Positions 35,035-45,916 of a stretch of DNA of 64,000 nucleotides are shown here, piece after piece. Source of the DNA: Streptomyces sp. WM4235. Its GTDB lineage: Bacteria > Actinomycetota > Actinomycetes > Streptomycetales > Streptomycetaceae. The DNA lies in assembly GCF_001279725.1 (NCBI RefSeq), contig NZ_LGDE01000436.1:62001-126000 (forward strand), given 5' to 3'. The translations under genes were made by a program, and so were the position numbers. Below the pieces are notes generated by a model that did no database searches, was not told where the DNA came from, and saw nothing but the letters and a program-made list of their open reading frames with translations. Each line of letters opens with the position of its first letter. Within the stretch, counting starts at the first letter, position 1.

Positions 35035-36347
35035 CAGCGGAGGAACCCTTCGTAATTGCGCTGCTGGAGCTGGCTCTCGATCTGCTTCACGGTTTCCAGA
35101 CCGACACCCACGATGATCAGGATGCTCGTCCCGCCGAACGGGAAGTTCTGGTTCGCGCCGAAGCCCGCCAACGCCATCGTCGGCACAAGAGCAATGAGAC
35201 CCAGGTACAGCGACCCCGGCCAGGTGATCCGGTTGAGTACGTAGCTGAGGTACTCGGCGGTGGGTCGGCCGGCGCGGATGCCCGGGATGAAGCCACCATA
35301 CTTCTTCATGTTGTCGGCGACTTCCTCGGGGTTGAACGAGATCGCCACGTAGAAGAACGCGAAGAAGACGATCAGGAGGAAGTAGACGGCGATGTAGTAC
35401 GGGTGGTCGCCCTTGACGAAGTGCTTCTGGATCCAGGTGGCCCAGCCGGCGGTGGAACCGCTGAACTGGACGATCAGCGCCGGGATGTACAGCAGCGACG
35501 AGGCGAAGATGACCGGGATGACACCGGCCTGGTTCACCTTGAGCGGGATGTACGTCGAGGTGCCGCCGTACGCGCGCCGACCGATCATGCGCTTCGCGTA
35601 CTGGACCGGGATGCGGCGCTGCGCCTGCTCGACGAAGACCACGAGGGCCACCATCGCGAGCCCGACCAGGATGACGACGCCGAACTCGACCCAACCGTCG
35701 GCGATCTTGCCCTGGAGCTTGATCTGCCAGAGGGCGCCGATGAAGCCGGCGGCGATCGAGATGAACATGAGGATCGACATGCCGTTGCCGATGCCGCGGT
35801 CGGTGATCAGCTCACCGAGCCACATGACGACACAGGTACCGGCGGTCATCGTGATGACCATGACGACCATGGTGAAGATCGAGTGATCCGGCACGATCTG
35901 ACTGCGGAGCTGGCAGGACCCGAAGAGGGCGCCGCTCTTCGCGGTGGCGACGAGGCCGGTGCCCTGGAGGATCGCGAGCGCGACCGTCAGATAGCGCGTG
36001 TACTGAGTGATCTTCGCCGTGCCGGACTGACCCTCTTTTTTGAGGTTCTCCAGCTTCGGGATGACCACGGTCAGCAGCTGCAGGATGATGCTCGCCGTGA
36101 TGTACGGCATGATGCCGAGCGCGAAGATCGTGATCTGCAACAGCGCGCCACCACTGAACATGTTGACGAGACCGAACAGGCTGTTGCCGCTCCCGGCCTG
36201 GTCAACACAGAACTGAACGTTCTTGTAGTTCACGCCGGGCACCGGGATGTGGGACCCGAGGCGGAACAACACGATGATGGCGAGCGTGAAGAACAGCTTC
36301 TTGCGCAGGTCGGGCGTCTTGAACGCCCGGGCGAACGCGGTGAGCAC
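35034..36347 (-). CDS. secY: Preprotein translocase subunit SecY
   Basis: A 437-residue channel subunit of the Sec translocon with ten transmembrane helices. RLGSHIPVPGVNY at helix 1, GIGNGMSILMFI and QAQRRIPVQYAKRMIG are diagnostic. GTG start with AGGAGG 4-9 nt upstream. In the spc operon, but separated from rplO by a terminator-like hairpin, so it may also have its own promoter within 36348-36467. Confidence 0.99.
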   Translation of the reverse strand: MLTAFARAFKTPDLRKKLFFTLAIIVLFRLGSHIPVPGVNYKNVQFCVDQAGSGNSLFGLVNMFSGGALLQITIFALGIMPYITASIILQLLTVVIPKLENLKKEGQSGTAKITQYTRYLTVALAILQGTGLVATAKSGALFGSCQLRSQIVPDHSIFTMVVMVITMTAGTCVVMWLGELITDRGIGNGMSILMFISIAAGFIGALWQIKLQGKIADGWVEFGVVILVGLAMVALVVFVEQAQRRIPVQYAKRMIGRRAYGGTSTYIPLKVNQAGVIPVIFASSLLYIPALIVQFSGSTAGWATWIQKHFVKGDHPYYIAVYFLLIVFFAFFYVAISFNPEEVADNMKKYGGFIPGIRAGRPTAEYLSYVLNRITWPGSLYLGLIALVPTMALAGFGANQNFPFGGTSILIIVGVGLETVKQIESQLQQRNYEGFLR

Positions 36348-36467
36348 GGTGCCTCCTGCGACCCCCGCGCTACTGCGTCAGAGGTGACGGTCTGAGGGAT
36401 CGACGAATACGTACAAGCAAAGGTGCAGGCCACCTTACCGGCGACATGGCCCTCCGTGGAACGACCA

Positions 36468-36501
36468 ACCGGGGATGCCCCATATGTGAGGCATCCCCGG
36501 T
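36468..36501 (-). terminator. Hairpin between rplO and secY
   Basis: ACCGGGGATGCC (36468-36479) and GGCATCCCCGGT (36490-36501): a perfect 12-bp stem with a 10-nt AT-rich loop, 32 nt after the rplO stop. Likely a partial terminator inside the spc operon. Confidence 0.75.
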
Positions 36502-36533
36502 CGGGTTTCAGCTATTAATCACTGAGTTTCGTC

Positions 36534-36989
36534 TTAGACGAGCTCGGTGACCGTGCCACCTGCGGCGGCGATCTTCTCCTTGGCGGAGCCGGAAACGGCG
36601 TCAACCGAGACCTGCAGCGCAACGGAGATCTCGCCCTGGCCCAGGACCTTGACGAGGCTGTTCTTGCGAACCGCGCCCTTGGCGACCAGGTCGGCCACCG
36701 TGACTTCTCCACCCTCGGGGTAGAGAGCGCCGAGCTTGTCCAGGTTGACAACCTGGAACTCGGTGCGGAACGGGTTCTTGAAGCCCTTGAGCTTCGGCAG
36801 ACGCATGTGGAGGGGCATCTGCCCACCCTCGAAGCGCTGCGGGATCTGGTAACGGGCCTTCTGGCCCTTCGTACCACGACCGGCCGTCTTACCCTTCGAC
36901 GCCTCACCACGACCGACACGGGTCTTCGCGGTCTTGGCGCCGGGGGCGGGACGGAGGTTGTGGGCCTTCAGCGGGCTGTTCTCAGCCAT
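36534..36989 (-). CDS. rplO: 50S ribosomal protein L15
   Basis: A 151-residue L15. [21 protein letters not shown] and the Gly/Lys-rich [21 protein letters not shown] segment are typical. ATG at 36989, 1 nt after the rpmD stop; extension further upstream would run into rpmD. Confidence 0.98.
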   Translation of the reverse strand: MAENSPLKAHNLRPAPGAKTAKTRVGRGEASKGKTAGRGTKGQKARYQIPQRFEGGQMPLHMRLPKLKGFKNPFRTEFQVVNLDKLGALYPEGGEVTVADLVAKGAVRKNSLVKVLGQGEISVALQVSVDAVSGSAKEKIAAAGGTVTELV

Positions 36990-36990
36990 G

Positions 36991-37173
36991 TTAGTCAACC
37001 TCCTCAACCGTCACGAGGTGGCGGACGGTCTGCACCATTCCGCGGAACTCGGGGCGGTCCTCCTTGACGACCACGTCGTTCAGGCGCTTGAGCCCGAGCG
37101 AACGCAGAGTGTCGCGGTGGTTCTGCTTGCTGCCGATGTACGACTTCGTCTGCGTGATCTTGAGGCGAGCCAT
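36991..37173 (-). CDS. rpmD: 50S ribosomal protein L30
   Basis: A 60-residue protein starting [20 protein letters not shown] and ending VTVEEVD. Its ATG overlaps the rpsE stop by 1 nt (TAATG), and rplO starts 1 nt after its own stop. Confidence 0.98.
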   Translation of the reverse strand: MARLKITQTKSYIGSKQNHRDTLRSLGLKRLNDVVVKEDRPEFRGMVQTVRHLVTVEEVD

Positions 37174-37775
37174 TACGCACCCGCCCCGGCACGTGCACGA
37201 AGCAGAGCCGCGGGGGCGACGTCCTCGAGGGGCAGACCGCGGCGAGCCGCGATCTCCTCGGGACGCTGCAGGCCCTTGAGGGCCGCCACGGTCGCGTGCA
37301 CGATGTTGATCGCGTTGGAAGAGCCGAGCGACTTCGACAGGATGTCGTGAACGCCGGCGCACTCCAGAACGGCGCGCACCGGGCCACCGGCGATAACACC
37401 GGTACCGGGGGAAGCCGGCTTCAGGAGCACGACGCCCGCGGCACGCTCGCCCGTGATCGGGTGAGGGATGGTGCCCTGGATGCGCGGAACCTTGAAGAAG
37501 TTCTTCTTGGCTTCCTCGACACCCTTGGCGATGGCCGCGGGAACTTCCTTGGCCTTGCCGTAACCGACACCTACAGTGCCGTCACCGTCGCCCACCACGA
37601 CCAGCGCGGTGAAGCTGAAGCGGCGACCACCCTTGACAACCTTGGCGACGCGGTTGATCGCGACAACGCGCTCAACGTAAGCGGTCTTCTCGGCGGCAGG
37701 GCCACCGTCGCGACCCTTCCGGTCCCGCCGCTCGCCGCCACCGGCACCGCTTCCGCGGCGCTGGGGTCCAGCCAT
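37173..37775 (-). CDS. rpsE: 30S ribosomal protein S5
   Basis: A 200-residue S5. The N-terminal dsRNA-binding-like fold contains [21 protein letters not shown] and [12 protein letters not shown], the C-terminal domain [17 protein letters not shown]. The 25-residue Gly/Arg N-terminal extension is usual in actinobacteria. Coupled to rpmD. Confidence 0.99.
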   Translation of the reverse strand: MAGPQRRGSGAGGGERRDRKGRDGGPAAEKTAYVERVVAINRVAKVVKGGRRFSFTALVVVGDGDGTVGVGYGKAKEVPAAIAKGVEEAKKNFFKVPRIQGTIPHPITGERAAGVVLLKPASPGTGVIAGGPVRAVLECAGVHDILSKSLGSSNAINIVHATVAALKGLQRPEEIAARRGLPLEDVAPAALLRARAGAGA

Positions 37776-37820
37776 TGGATTACCTCTCTCTGTTACGTCC
37801 GTGAGTCCCGGAACCGGGGC

Positions 37821-38204
37821 TTAGAACTTCAGCCCGGCTTCGCGGGCGGCGTCAGCCAGAGCGGCAATGCGCCCGGCGTATCGGTTGCCACCGCGGTCGA
37901 AGACAACGGTCTCGACTCCGGCAGCCTTCGCACGCTCGGCCACGAGCGCGCCGACGGCCTGGGCCTGGGCGCTCTTGTCGCCTTCGCCACCGCGGATCGA
38001 GGTGTCCAGGGTCGACGCGGACGCCAGGGTGTGACCCTGGAGGTCGTCGATGACCTGAGCAACGATGTTGCGGTTGGAACGCGTCACGACGAGGCGCGGA
38101 CGCTCCGCCGTACCCGACACGTTCTTGCGAATGCGAATGTGGCGGCGAGCCTTGGCAGCGCGCTTGTACGCGTCGCCCTTGGCGATCTTCACACCGTATG
38201 CCAT
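37821..38204 (-). CDS. rplR: 50S ribosomal protein L18
   Basis: A 127-residue 5S rRNA-binding protein. [20 protein letters not shown] and the C-terminal [24 protein letters not shown] region identify it. It starts 2 nt after rplF. Confidence 0.98.
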   Translation of the reverse strand: MAYGVKIAKGDAYKRAAKARRHIRIRKNVSGTAERPRLVVTRSNRNIVAQVIDDLQGHTLASASTLDTSIRGGEGDKSAQAQAVGALVAERAKAAGVETVVFDRGGNRYAGRIAALADAAREAGLKF

Positions 38205-38206
38205 GG

Positions 38207-38746
38207 CTACTTACCAGCCTTTCCGACCTTGCGGCGGATGACTTCGCCGGCGTACTTGACACCCTTGGCCTTGTACGGGTCGGGCTTCCGCAGCTTGCGG
38301 ATGTTGGCGGCGACCTCGCCGACCTTCTGCTTGTCGATGCCCTCGACCGTGAACTTGGTGGGCGACTCGACCTTGAAGGAGATGCCCTCGGGCGCCTCGA
38401 TCAGGATCGGGTGGCTGTAGCCAAGCTGGAACTCCAGGTCGGAGCCCTTCGCGGCGACGCGGTAACCGACACCGCTGATTTCGAGAGCCTTGACGTATCC
38501 CGTGGTCACACCGGTGATCATGTTCGCCACCAGCGTGCGGGACAGGCCGTGCAGGGCCTTGTTCTGACGCTCGTCGTTGGGGCGGATGACGTTCAGAACG
38601 CCGTCCTCACCCTTGGCGACGGCGATGGGCGCAGCGACGGTGTGCGAGAGGGAACCCTTGGGTCCCTTCACCGCGACCGTGCGGCCATCGATGGTGACGT
38701 CCACACCGGCGGGAACCTGGATGGGGAGCTTGCCGATTCGCGACAT
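38207..38746 (-). CDS. rplF: 50S ribosomal protein L6
   Basis: A 179-residue L6 with the duplicated fold. [20 protein letters not shown] and the C-terminal [16 protein letters not shown] signature are present. Between rpsH and rplR. Confidence 0.99.
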   Translation of the reverse strand: MSRIGKLPIQVPAGVDVTIDGRTVAVKGPKGSLSHTVAAPIAVAKGEDGVLNVIRPNDERQNKALHGLSRTLVANMITGVTTGYVKALEISGVGYRVAAKGSDLEFQLGYSHPILIEAPEGISFKVESPTKFTVEGIDKQKVGEVAANIRKLRKPDPYKAKGVKYAGEVIRRKVGKAGK

Positions 38747-38766
38747 TGCTTTTCCTCCGTTCCCGA

Positions 38767-39165
38767 CTACCAGACGTAGGCGAGGACTTCCCCACCTACG
38801 CCCTTCTTGCCTGCCTGCTGGCCGGTGAGGAGACCGTGGGACGTGGAGATGATCGCCACGCCCAGGCCGCCGAGCACCTTCGGCAGGTTGGTGGACTTCG
38901 CGTACACGCGCAGACCGGGCTTCGAGATCCGCTTGATGCCCGCGATGGAGCGCTCACGGTTCGGCCCGAACTTCAGCTCGAGGACGAGGTTCTTGCCGAC
39001 CTCGGCGTCCTCGACCTTCCAGCCGGTGATGAAACCCTCCTGCTTGAGGATCTCTGCGATGTGCGACTTGATCTTGCTGTGCGGCATCACGACGGTGTCG
39101 TGGTACGCCGAGTTAGCGTTACGCAGACGCGTGAGCATGTCTGCGATCGGGTCAGTCATGGTCAT
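38767..39165 (-). CDS. rpsH: 30S ribosomal protein S8
   Basis: A 132-residue S8, 16S central-domain binder. [20 protein letters not shown] at the N-terminus; C-terminal [20 protein letters not shown]. Start chosen to match the family; an ATG two codons downstream is the alternative. Confidence 0.99.
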   Translation of the reverse strand: MTMTDPIADMLTRLRNANSAYHDTVVMPHSKIKSHIAEILKQEGFITGWKVEDAEVGKNLVLELKFGPNRERSIAGIKRISKPGLRVYAKSTNLPKVLGGLGVAIISTSHGLLTGQQAGKKGVGGEVLAYVW

Positions 39166-39388
39166 GAAGTGGCCTTCGGCCTCTCTCGCCGGGGTTTCCT
39201 GTATGCGCCATCCCTCTCCCCACTCAGTGGCGGGACGGGTGCGGTGCGGGGACCTACGGCGTAGTAAGTCGTTATGGGCGGCAGACGCCCAACCACACAA
39301 GCCTAAGGCATGCGCGGCCGGGCACCTGCCGTCCAGATGCTTACCGAGAGTCTCTGGTTCTCTCCAAGTCCCTAAGGACAGGAGGGAT
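39166..39388 (-). other. 223-nt rpsZ-rpsH gap in the spc operon
   Basis: No gene. Long for a position inside a ribosomal operon. A small TGGGCG/CGCCCA hairpin lies at about 39275-39291. It may carry an internal promoter or a leader for S8 autoregulation, but I see no clear motif. Confidence 0.4.
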
Positions 39389-39574
39389 TTACCAGGAGCT
39401 CTTGGTCACGCCCGGCAGCTCGCCACGGTGAGCCATCTCACGAAGGCAGACGCGGCACAGGCCGAACTTGCGGTACACGGAGTGAGGGCGACCGCAGCGC
39501 TGGCAGCGGGTGTACGCACGCACACCGAACTTGGGCTTGCGGGCAGCCTTCGCGATGAGAGCCTTCTTCGCCAT
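39389..39574 (-). CDS. rpsZ: 30S ribosomal protein S14, zinc-binding type Z
   Basis: A 61-residue S14. Zinc ligands C24, C27, C40 and C43 are in [10 protein letters not shown] and [10 protein letters not shown], so this is the zinc-containing form; zinc-free paralogues are normally encoded elsewhere under Zur. Follows rplE by 5 nt. Confidence 0.99.
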   Translation of the reverse strand: MAKKALIAKAARKPKFGVRAYTRCQRCGRPHSVYRKFGLCRVCLREMAHRGELPGVTKSSW

Positions 39575-39579
39575 CTCGC

Positions 39580-40131
39580 TTACGCCTCCTTGAAGGGGAA
39601 GCCGAGGTGACGAAGGAGGGCGCGGCCCTCGTCGTCGTTGGTCGCCGTGGTGACCACGGTGATGTCCATACCCCGGGTACGGTCGATCTTGTCCTGGTCG
39701 ATCTCGTGGAACATGACCTGCTCCGTGAGACCGAAGGTGTAGTTGCCACGGCCGTCGAACTGCTTCGGCGACAGACCACGGAAGTCACGGATACGCGGAA
39801 GCGCGAGCGACAGCGTACGGTCCAGGAACTCCCACATGCGGTCACCACGGAGGGTGACGTGGCAGCCGATCGGCTGACCCTCACGCAGCTTGAACTGCGC
39901 GATGGACTTCCGGGCCTTCGTGACGGCCGGCTTCTGACCGGTGATCGTCGTCAGGTCCTTGATGGCGCCGTCGATCAGCTTGGAGTCGCGGGCGGCGTCG
40001 CCCACACCCATGTTGACCACGATCTTCACGAGGCCGGGAATCTGCATGACGTTCTCGTAGGAGAACTCCTCACGCAGCTTGCCCGCGATGTCCTCGCGGT
40101 ACTTCGTCTTGAGACGCGGAGTGGTAGCCAT
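39580..40131 (-). CDS. rplE: 50S ribosomal protein L5
   Basis: A 183-residue 5S rRNA and P-site-contacting protein. [20 protein letters not shown] and [21 protein letters not shown] are characteristic. Its ATG overlaps the rplX stop by 1 nt (TGATG). Confidence 0.99.
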   Translation of the reverse strand: MATTPRLKTKYREDIAGKLREEFSYENVMQIPGLVKIVVNMGVGDAARDSKLIDGAIKDLTTITGQKPAVTKARKSIAQFKLREGQPIGCHVTLRGDRMWEFLDRTLSLALPRIRDFRGLSPKQFDGRGNYTFGLTEQVMFHEIDQDKIDRTRGMDITVVTTATNDDEGRALLRHLGFPFKEA

Positions 40132-40454
40132 CAGATGTCCTCACCCGTCCGCTTGGCAACGCGGATCTTGTTGCCCTCGTCGTCGAAGCGGTATCCGACG
40201 CGGGTGACGACCTTCTGGCCGTCCTTCTCCACAACCAGCTGAACGTTGCTGACGTGGATCGGCGCCTCGGTGATCACGATGCCACCGGTCTGCGAACCAC
40301 CAGCGGTCTGACCGGCCTTGGTGTGCTTCTTGACCCGGTTGACACCCTCGACGAGGACGCGGTTCTCAGTAGGGATGGCCGTGATGACCTTGCCCTGCTT
40401 GCCCTTGTCCTTGCCGGTGATGACCTGAACCAGGTCGCCCTTCTTGATCTTCAT
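40131..40454 (-). CDS. rplX: 50S ribosomal protein L24
   Basis: A 107-residue KOW-motif protein, an assembly initiator of 23S r[23 protein letters not shown] and the [11 protein letters not shown] segment are present. Starts 2 nt after rplN; coupled to rplE. Confidence 0.99.
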   Translation of the reverse strand: MKIKKGDLVQVITGKDKGKQGKVITAIPTENRVLVEGVNRVKKHTKAGQTAGGSQTGGIVITEAPIHVSNVQLVVEKDGQKVVTRVGYRFDDEGNKIRVAKRTGEDI

Positions 40455-40456
40455 GC

Positions 40457-40825
40457 TTACAGCACCTCCGGCGCGAGCGAGATGATCTTCATGAACTTCT
40501 TCTCGCGCAGCTCACGGCCCACCGGGCCGAAGATACGGGTGCCACGAGGGTCGCCGTCGTTCTTGAGAATGACAGCGGCGTTCTCGTCGAATCGGATGTA
40601 CGAGCCGTCCTGGCGGCGGCGCTCCTTGACGGTGCGAACGATGACGGCCTTGACGACGTCACCCTTCTTCACGTTGCCGCCGGGGATCGCGTCCTTGACG
40701 GTGGCGACGATGACGTCACCGACGCCCGCGTAGCGGCGACCGGAGCCACCGAGAACACGGATGCAAAGGATCTCCTTGGCACCAGTGTTGTCGGCGACAC
40801 GCAGTCGCGACTCCTGCTGGATCAC
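40457..40825 (-). CDS. rplN: 50S ribosomal protein L14
   Basis: A 122-residue L14. [20 protein letters not shown] and [20 protein letters not shown] are diagnostic. First gene of the spc operon, after two strong hairpins that follow rpsQ. Confidence 0.99.
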   Translation of the reverse strand: MIQQESRLRVADNTGAKEILCIRVLGGSGRRYAGVGDVIVATVKDAIPGGNVKKGDVVKAVIVRTVKERRRQDGSYIRFDENAAVILKNDGDPRGTRIFGPVGRELREKKFMKIISLAPEVL

Positions 40826-40853
40826 GTCTATCTCCTGATTGTCTGCCGGTTCC

Positions 40854-40891
40854 CGGTGGGGGCTTCACTCCGAGGAGCGACGCCCCCACCG
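40854..40891 (-). terminator. Hairpin 2 between rpsQ and rplN
   Basis: CGGTGGGGGC and GCCCCCACCG, a perfect 10-bp stem enclosing a CTCC-ga-GGAG inner helix, 28 nt upstream of the rplN start. A likely attenuator at the S10/spc boundary. Confidence 0.65.
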
Positions 40892-40906
40892 AGCCTGGCG
40901 GAACGA

Positions 40907-40946
40907 ACCTGAGGGGCCCCTGAACTTTCTGCTCAGGGCCTCAGGT
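40907..40946 (-). terminator. Hairpin 1 directly after rpsQ
   Basis: ACCTGAGG and CCTCAGGT form the outer 8-bp stem and CCCTGA/TCAGGG an inner one, ending 2 nt from the rpsQ stop codon. Likely marks the end of the S10 cluster transcript or a processing site. Confidence 0.65.
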
Positions 40947-40948
40947 AC

Positions 40949-41230
40949 TTACTTGGCCTTCTCGAGGATCTCGACGATGCGCCAGCGCTTGCTCGCCGAC
41001 AGCGGACGCGTCTCCATGATGAGGACGCGGTCGCCGACGCCGGCAGCGTTCTGCTCGTCGTGAGCCTTGAGCTTGTTCGTACGGCGGATGACCTTGCCGT
41101 ACAGGGCGTGCTTCACGCGGTCCTCGACGGCGACGACGACAGTCTTGTCCATCTTGTCGCTGACGACGAGGCCCTCACGGGTCTTGCGGAAGCCGCGGTC
41201 CTGGGTCTCAGTCACATTCTTCTCGCTCAT
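40949..41230 (-). CDS. rpsQ: 30S ribosomal protein S17
   Basis: A 93-residue OB-fold S17. [20 protein letters not shown] and [16 protein letters not shown] are diagnostic. ATG overlaps the rpmC stop by 1 nt. Last gene of the S10 cluster. Confidence 0.99.
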   Translation of the reverse strand: MSEKNVTETQDRGFRKTREGLVVSDKMDKTVVVAVEDRVKHALYGKVIRRTNKLKAHDEQNAAGVGDRVLIMETRPLSASKRWRIVEILEKAK

Positions 41231-41454
41231 CAGGCGCTCTCCACCGTCTCGATGCCCAGCTCGCGCTCGTGCATCAGGGTGTAGATCCGGGCGATGTCCT
41301 TACGGACGGACTTGAGCCGGCCGTTGTTCTCCAGCTGGCCCGTGGCCGCCTGGAAGCGCAGCTTGAACAGCTCTTCCTTGGCCTCGCGCAGCTTGCCAAC
41401 GAGCTCCTCGTTGCCGAGCTCACGCAGCTCGGACGCCTTGGTTCCCGTCGCCAT
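41230..41454 (-). CDS. rpmC: 50S ribosomal protein L29
   Basis: A 74-residue helical protein at the tunnel exit. [20 protein letters not shown] and [20 protein letters not shown] identify it. ATG at 41454 in a TGATG overlap with rplP; an extra in-frame ATG one codon upstream exists. Confidence 0.99.
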   Translation of the reverse strand: MATGTKASELRELGNEELVGKLREAKEELFKLRFQAATGQLENNGRLKSVRKDIARIYTLMHERELGIETVESA

Positions 41455-41873
41455 CACGACTCACCTGCCTCGCGCCGAACAATCCGGCACTTCATCGGAA
41501 GCTTGTGAGCAGCGCGGGTGAGCGCCTCACGAGCAATCTTCTCGTTCGGGTAGGACAGCTCGAACATGACCCGACCCGGGTGCACGTTCGCGATCCACCA
41601 CTCGGGAGAACCCTTACCGGAACCCATGCGGGTCTCGGCGGGCTTCTTCGTGAGCGGACGGTCCGGGTAGATGTTGATCCAGACCTTGCCGCCACGCTTG
41701 ATGTGACGGGTCATCGCAATACGAGCCGCCTCGATCTGGCGGTTCGTCACGTAGGCGGGGGTGAGCGCCTGGATGCCGTACTCGCCGAACGAGACCTCAG
41801 TACCGCCCTTGGCCATACCGCGGCGCTTGGGGTGGTGCTGCTTGCGGTGCTTGACCCTACGAGGGATCAGCAT
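41454..41873 (-). CDS. rplP: 50S ribosomal protein L16
   Basis: A 139-residue L16 near the A-site finger. [20 protein letters not shown], the [14 protein letters not shown] [20 protein letters not shown], and [17 protein letters not shown]. Coupled to rpmC. Confidence 0.99.
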   Translation of the reverse strand: MLIPRRVKHRKQHHPKRRGMAKGGTEVSFGEYGIQALTPAYVTNRQIEAARIAMTRHIKRGGKVWINIYPDRPLTKKPAETRMGSGKGSPEWWIANVHPGRVMFELSYPNEKIAREALTRAAHKLPMKCRIVRREAGES

Positions 41874-41878
41874 GTCGG

Positions 41879-42718
41879 TCAGGCCTCCGTTCCGGTGCTC
41901 TCAGCCGGAGCGGCGGCGGGAGCGTCGGCCTTGGGGGCCTCGGCACCAGCAGCCTGCTGCGGCTTGCGGCCGCCACGGCCGCCACGCTCGCCACCACGAC
42001 CACCGCGGCCACCGGCCGGACGGTCGTTCGCGCCACCACGAGCCGGGCGGTTGCCCGCACGGGCCGCGGCGTTCTCGGCGCGAACCTCGGCGATGTTCTT
42101 GACGTCGCCCTTGTAGATCCAGACCTTCACACCGATACGGCCGAAGGTGGTCTTGGCCTCGAAGAAGCCGTAGTCCACGTTCGCGCGCAGCGTGTGCAGC
42201 GGCACACGACCCTCGCGGTAGAACTCGGAGCGGGACATCTCGGCGCCGCCGAGGCGACCGCCACACTGGATCTTGATGCCCTTGGCGCCGGCCTTCATCG
42301 TGCCCTGCATGCTCTTACGCATGGCGCGACGGAAGGAGACGCGGGAGGAGAGCTGCTCGGCAACGGCCTGGGCAACCAGCTGAGCGTCAAGCTCGGGGTT
42401 CTTGACCTCGAGGATGTTCAGCTGGACCTGCTTGCCCGTGAGCTTCTCGAGGTCACCGCGGATGCGGTCGGCCTCGGCGCCACGACGGCCGATGACGATG
42501 CCGGGACGAGCGGTGTGGATGTCCACACGCACGCGGTCACGGGTGCGCTCGATCTCAACCTTCGAGATGCCGGCGCGCTCCATGCCGGACGTCATCATCC
42601 GACGGATGGCGACGTCTTCCTTGACGTAGTCCTTGTACAGCTTGTCGGCGTACCAACGCGACTTGAAGTCGGTGGTGATGCCGAGCCGGAACCCGTGCGG
42701 GTTTACCTTCTGGCCCAT
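41879..42718 (-). CDS. rpsC: 30S ribosomal protein S3
   Basis: A 279-residue S3 at the mRNA entry. [14 protein letters not shown], the KH-domain [13 protein letters not shown] and the C-terminal [16 protein letters not shown] are diagnostic. It has a long Gly/Arg-rich then Ala/Pro-rich C-terminal tail (about 215-279), normal for streptomycetes. ATG overlaps the rplV stop (TAATG). Confidence 0.99.
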   Translation of the reverse strand: MGQKVNPHGFRLGITTDFKSRWYADKLYKDYVKEDVAIRRMMTSGMERAGISKVEIERTRDRVRVDIHTARPGIVIGRRGAEADRIRGDLEKLTGKQVQLNILEVKNPELDAQLVAQAVAEQLSSRVSFRRAMRKSMQGTMKAGAKGIKIQCGGRLGGAEMSRSEFYREGRVPLHTLRANVDYGFFEAKTTFGRIGVKVWIYKGDVKNIAEVRAENAAARAGNRPARGGANDRPAGGRGGRGGERGGRGGRKPQQAAGAEAPKADAPAAAPAESTGTEA

Positions 42719-43065
42719 TACCGGGAACCTTCCTTGCTGCTGACGACCACGGTGATGTGGCTGGTCCGCTTGCGGATCCGGTAGGCACGGCCCTGCGCAC
42801 GCGGACGGAACCGCTTCAGGGTCGGGCCCTCGTCCACGAACGCCTCGCTGATGACCAGCGTGGAGGCGTCCGGGTGGTTGTAGTTGTGTGCGGCATTGGC
42901 AATGGCGCTGTCCAGCACCTTGCCAACCGGCACGCTCGCGGCCTGCGGGGCGAAACGCAGGACCGCCTGAGCCTCCGTGGCATCCATGCCACGGATAAGG
43001 TCCACCACTCGGCGGGCCTTCATGGGCGTGACGCGGATGTACCGCGCCTGGGCCCTGGCTTCCAT
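42718..43065 (-). CDS. rplV: 50S ribosomal protein L22
   Basis: A 115-residue L22 whose beta hairpin lines the exit tunnel. [20 protein letters not shown] and the hairpin end [17 protein letters not shown] are typical. ATG at 43065; upstream in-frame codons read as non-family sequence. Confidence 0.99.
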   Translation of the reverse strand: MEARAQARYIRVTPMKARRVVDLIRGMDATEAQAVLRFAPQAASVPVGKVLDSAIANAAHNYNHPDASTLVISEAFVDEGPTLKRFRPRAQGRAYRIRKRTSHITVVVSSKEGSR

Positions 43066-43108
43066 GGTTGTCCCTTCGGTGTAAGTCATAGTCATAACCA
43101 CCCCGCCT

Positions 43109-43390
43109 TTAGCGGCGCTTCGACTTCCGGTCGTCCTTGACGTGGCCGCGGAAGGTGCGAGTCGGCGAGAACTCGCCGAGCTTGTGGCCGACCATCGACT
43201 CGGTGACGAACACCGGGACGTGGATCTTGCCGTTGTGCACCGCGATGGTGTGACCCAGCATGGCCGGGATGATCATCGAGCGACGGGACCAGGTCTTGAT
43301 GACGTTCTTGGTACCGGCTTCGTTCTGTACGTCCACCTTCTTGATGAGGTGTCCGTCGACGAAGGGTCCCTTCTTGAGACTGCGCGGCAT
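43109..43390 (-). CDS. rpsS: 30S ribosomal protein S19
   Basis: A 93-residue S19 of the 30S head. [20 protein letters not shown] and [20 protein letters not shown] are diagnostic. Between rplB and rplV. Confidence 0.99.
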   Translation of the reverse strand: MPRSLKKGPFVDGHLIKKVDVQNEAGTKNVIKTWSRRSMIIPAMLGHTIAVHNGKIHVPVFVTESMVGHKLGEFSPTRTFRGHVKDDRKSKRR

Positions 43391-43402
43391 CTAAACCCGC
43401 TC

Positions 43403-44239
43403 CTAGCGCTTCTTGTTCGTCTTGCGGCGGCGGACGATGTACTTGCTCGAAGCCTTCTTCGGCGAGCGAGTACGACCCTCCTTCTGACCCCACGGGGAGA
43501 CCGGGTGGCGACCACCACTGGTCTTACCCTCACCACCACCGTGCGGGTGGTCGACCGGGTTCATCGCGACACCGCGGACGGAGGGGCGAACGCCCTTCCA
43601 GCGCATGCGGCCGGCCTTGCCCCAGTTGATGTTCGACTGCTCGGCGTTGCCGACCTCACCGACGGTGGCGCGGCAGCGCGCGTCGACCAGGCGGATTTCT
43701 CCGGACGGCATACGAAGGTGGGCCATGGTGCCCTCCTTCGCCAGCAGCTGCACGGACGCACCGGCGGAGCGGGCGAACTTCGCACCGCCACCGGGACGCA
43801 GCTCGATCGCGTGGATCGTCGTACCAACCGGGATGTTGCGCAGCGCCAGGTTGTTGCCGGGCTTGATGTCGGCCGTCGGGCCGTTCTCAATCCGGTCACC
43901 CTGCTTCAGGGCCTTCGGCGCGATGATGTAGCGCTTCTCGCCGTCGGCGTAGTGCAGCAGCGCGATGCGCGCGGTGCGGTTGGGGTCGTACTCGATGTGC
44001 GCGACCTTCGCCGGCACGCCGTCCTTGTCGTGACGACGGAAGTCGATCACACGGTAGGCGCGCTTGTGGCCGCCACCCTGGTGACGAACAGTGATCCGAC
44101 CGGTGTTGTTACGGCCGCCCTTGCTGTGCAGCGGGCGAACCAGCGACTTCTCCGGCGTGGACCGCGTGATCTCGACAAAGTCGGCGACGCTGGAGCCACG
44201 ACGGCCCGGGGTCGTCGGCTTGTACTTGCGGATACCCAT
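43403..44239 (-). CDS. rplB: 50S ribosomal protein L2
   Basis: A 278-residue L2 at the subunit interface near the peptidyl-transferase centre. [20 protein letters not shown], and the C-terminal [20 protein letters not shown] with the conserved histidines. ATG start. Confidence 0.99.
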   Translation of the reverse strand: MGIRKYKPTTPGRRGSSVADFVEITRSTPEKSLVRPLHSKGGRNNTGRITVRHQGGGHKRAYRVIDFRRHDKDGVPAKVAHIEYDPNRTARIALLHYADGEKRYIIAPKALKQGDRIENGPTADIKPGNNLALRNIPVGTTIHAIELRPGGGAKFARSAGASVQLLAKEGTMAHLRMPSGEIRLVDARCRATVGEVGNAEQSNINWGKAGRMRWKGVRPSVRGVAMNPVDHPHGGGEGKTSGGRHPVSPWGQKEGRTRSPKKASSKYIVRRRKTNKKR

Positions 44240-44279
44240 TTCTCAGTCCTCGTCCGATTCCGGACGACTCAGGACTCCG

Positions 44280-44603
44280 TTAGGAGGCCTGGCCGCCGAA
44301 GATGTCGATTCGGTCGCCCTCAGCGAGGGTCACGATGGCGCGCTTGGTGTTCGCGCGCTTGCCGAAACCGGTCTTGGTGCGCTTGCGCTTACCCTGACGG
44401 TTGATCGTGTTGACCCCGGTGACCTTGACCGAGAAGACCGCCTCGACGGCCTGCTTGATCTGGGTCTTGTTGGCGCCAGGCGCGACGATGAACGTGTACT
44501 TGTTCTCGTCCAGCAGCGCGTAGCTCTTCTCCGAGACAACCGGCTTGATCAGCAGGTCGCGCGGGTCAGTGAAGGTCTTGCTGGTAACGGTCGCCTCAGA
44601 CAT
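44280..44603 (-). CDS. rplW: 50S ribosomal protein L23
   Basis: A 107-residue tunnel-exit protein that docks SRP and trigger factor. [20 protein letters not shown] and [20 protein letters not shown] are diagnostic. ATG overlaps the rplD stop by 1 nt. Confidence 0.99.
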   Translation of the reverse strand: MSEATVTSKTFTDPRDLLIKPVVSEKSYALLDENKYTFIVAPGANKTQIKQAVEAVFSVKVTGVNTINRQGKRKRTKTGFGKRANTKRAIVTLAEGDRIDIFGGQAS

Positions 44604-45253
44604 CAGGCGTCGCTCCCTTCGGTCTCATCGGCCTTGGGGCCAGACACGAAGGACTCGAAAGCGGCCTGAGTGAAGACCACGTCGTCAGAGACGATCACGT
44701 CGTACGTGTTCAGCTGGCCCGGCTCCAGGATGTGAACCTGGGGCAGGTTGCGGGCGGACAGCCACGCGGCCTCGTCGGCACGGTCGACGACCAGGAGCAG
44801 GTTCTTGCGCTCCGAGATCTTGCCGAACAGCGTCTTGGCGGCCTTCGTGGAGGCGGCACCCTCGACCACGCCGGTGACGACGTGGATGCGGGAGTGACGC
44901 GCGCGGTCCGAGAGGGCACCGCGGAGAGCGGCGGCCTTCATCTTCTTCGGGGTCCGCTGGGAGTAGTCACGCGGCTGCGGGCCGTGGACGACGCCACCGC
45001 CGACGAACTGCGGAGCGCGGGTCGAACCCTGGCGCGCGCGGCCGGTGCCCTTCTGGCGGTACGGCTTGCGGCCACCACCACGGACTTCGCCACGACGCTT
45101 GGTCTTGTGCGTGCCCTGACGGGCAGCAGCCAGCTGAGCGACAACGACCTGGTGGATCAGCGGAACGCTGGTCTTCGCGTCGAAGATCTCCGCGGGGAGC
45201 TCGACGGTACCGGCCTTGTCGCCTGCCGGCGAAAGGATGTCAATGGTGCTCAT
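44603..45253 (-). CDS. rplD: 50S ribosomal protein L4
   Basis: A 216-residue L4 with the tunnel loop [20 protein letters not shown] and [20 protein letters not shown]. In enteric bacteria L4 represses the S10 operon; whether it does here is not known. ATG at 45253, 4 nt after rplC. Confidence 0.99.
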   Translation of the reverse strand: MSTIDILSPAGDKAGTVELPAEIFDAKTSVPLIHQVVVAQLAAARQGTHKTKRRGEVRGGGRKPYRQKGTGRARQGSTRAPQFVGGGVVHGPQPRDYSQRTPKKMKAAALRGALSDRARHSRIHVVTGVVEGAASTKAAKTLFGKISERKNLLLVVDRADEAAWLSARNLPQVHILEPGQLNTYDVIVSDDVVFTQAAFESFVSGPKADETEGSDA

Positions 45254-45257
45254 TACC

Positions 45258-45902
45258 TCAAGCCCCCTTGGCCGCGGTACGGACCAGGACGAGGCCGCCG
45301 TTCGGACCGGGGACCGCGCCCTTGATGAGGAGCAGACCCTTCTCCGCGTCAACCGCGTGGATGGTCAGGTTCTGGGTGGTGACGCGCTCGTTGCCCATAC
45401 GACCGGCCATGCGCATGCCCTTGAAGACACGCCCAGGGGTGGCGCAGCCACCGATCGAACCGGGGGAGCGGTGCTTGCGCTGGACACCGTGACCGGCACC
45501 GAGGCCCTTGAAGTTGTGACGCTTCATGACACCGGCGAAGCCCTTGCCCTTGCTGTTGCCCGTGACGTCGACCTTGACGCCCGACTCGAACACAGCGGCG
45601 GTGATCTCCTGGCCGAGCGTGTACTCGCCGGCGTCGGAGGTGCGGAGCTCCACCAGGTGGCGGCGGGGGGTGACGTCGGCCTTGGCGAAGTGACCCTTGA
45701 GGGGCTTGTTCACCTTGCGAGGGTCGATCTCGCCGAAGGCGATCTGGACCGACTCGTAGCCGTCGATGTCGTTCTTACGGACCTGGGTAACGACGCAGGG
45801 TCCGGCCTTGACCACGGTCACCGGGACGACACGGTTGTTCTCGTCCCAGACCTGGGTCATGCCGAGCTTCTCGCCCAGGACGCCCTTGATCTGCTTTGCC
45901 AT
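45258..45902 (-). CDS. rplC: 50S ribosomal protein L3
   Basis: A 214-residue L3. [20 protein letters not shown] and the [20 protein letters not shown] loop reaching the peptidyl-transferase centre identify it. Second gene of the S10 cluster, 14 nt after rpsJ. Confidence 0.99.
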   Translation of the reverse strand: MAKQIKGVLGEKLGMTQVWDENNRVVPVTVVKAGPCVVTQVRKNDIDGYESVQIAFGEIDPRKVNKPLKGHFAKADVTPRRHLVELRTSDAGEYTLGQEITAAVFESGVKVDVTGNSKGKGFAGVMKRHNFKGLGAGHGVQRKHRSPGSIGGCATPGRVFKGMRMAGRMGNERVTTQNLTIHAVDAEKGLLLIKGAVPGPNGGLVLVRTAAKGA

Positions 45903-45916
45903 CTTCTCGACGCCTC

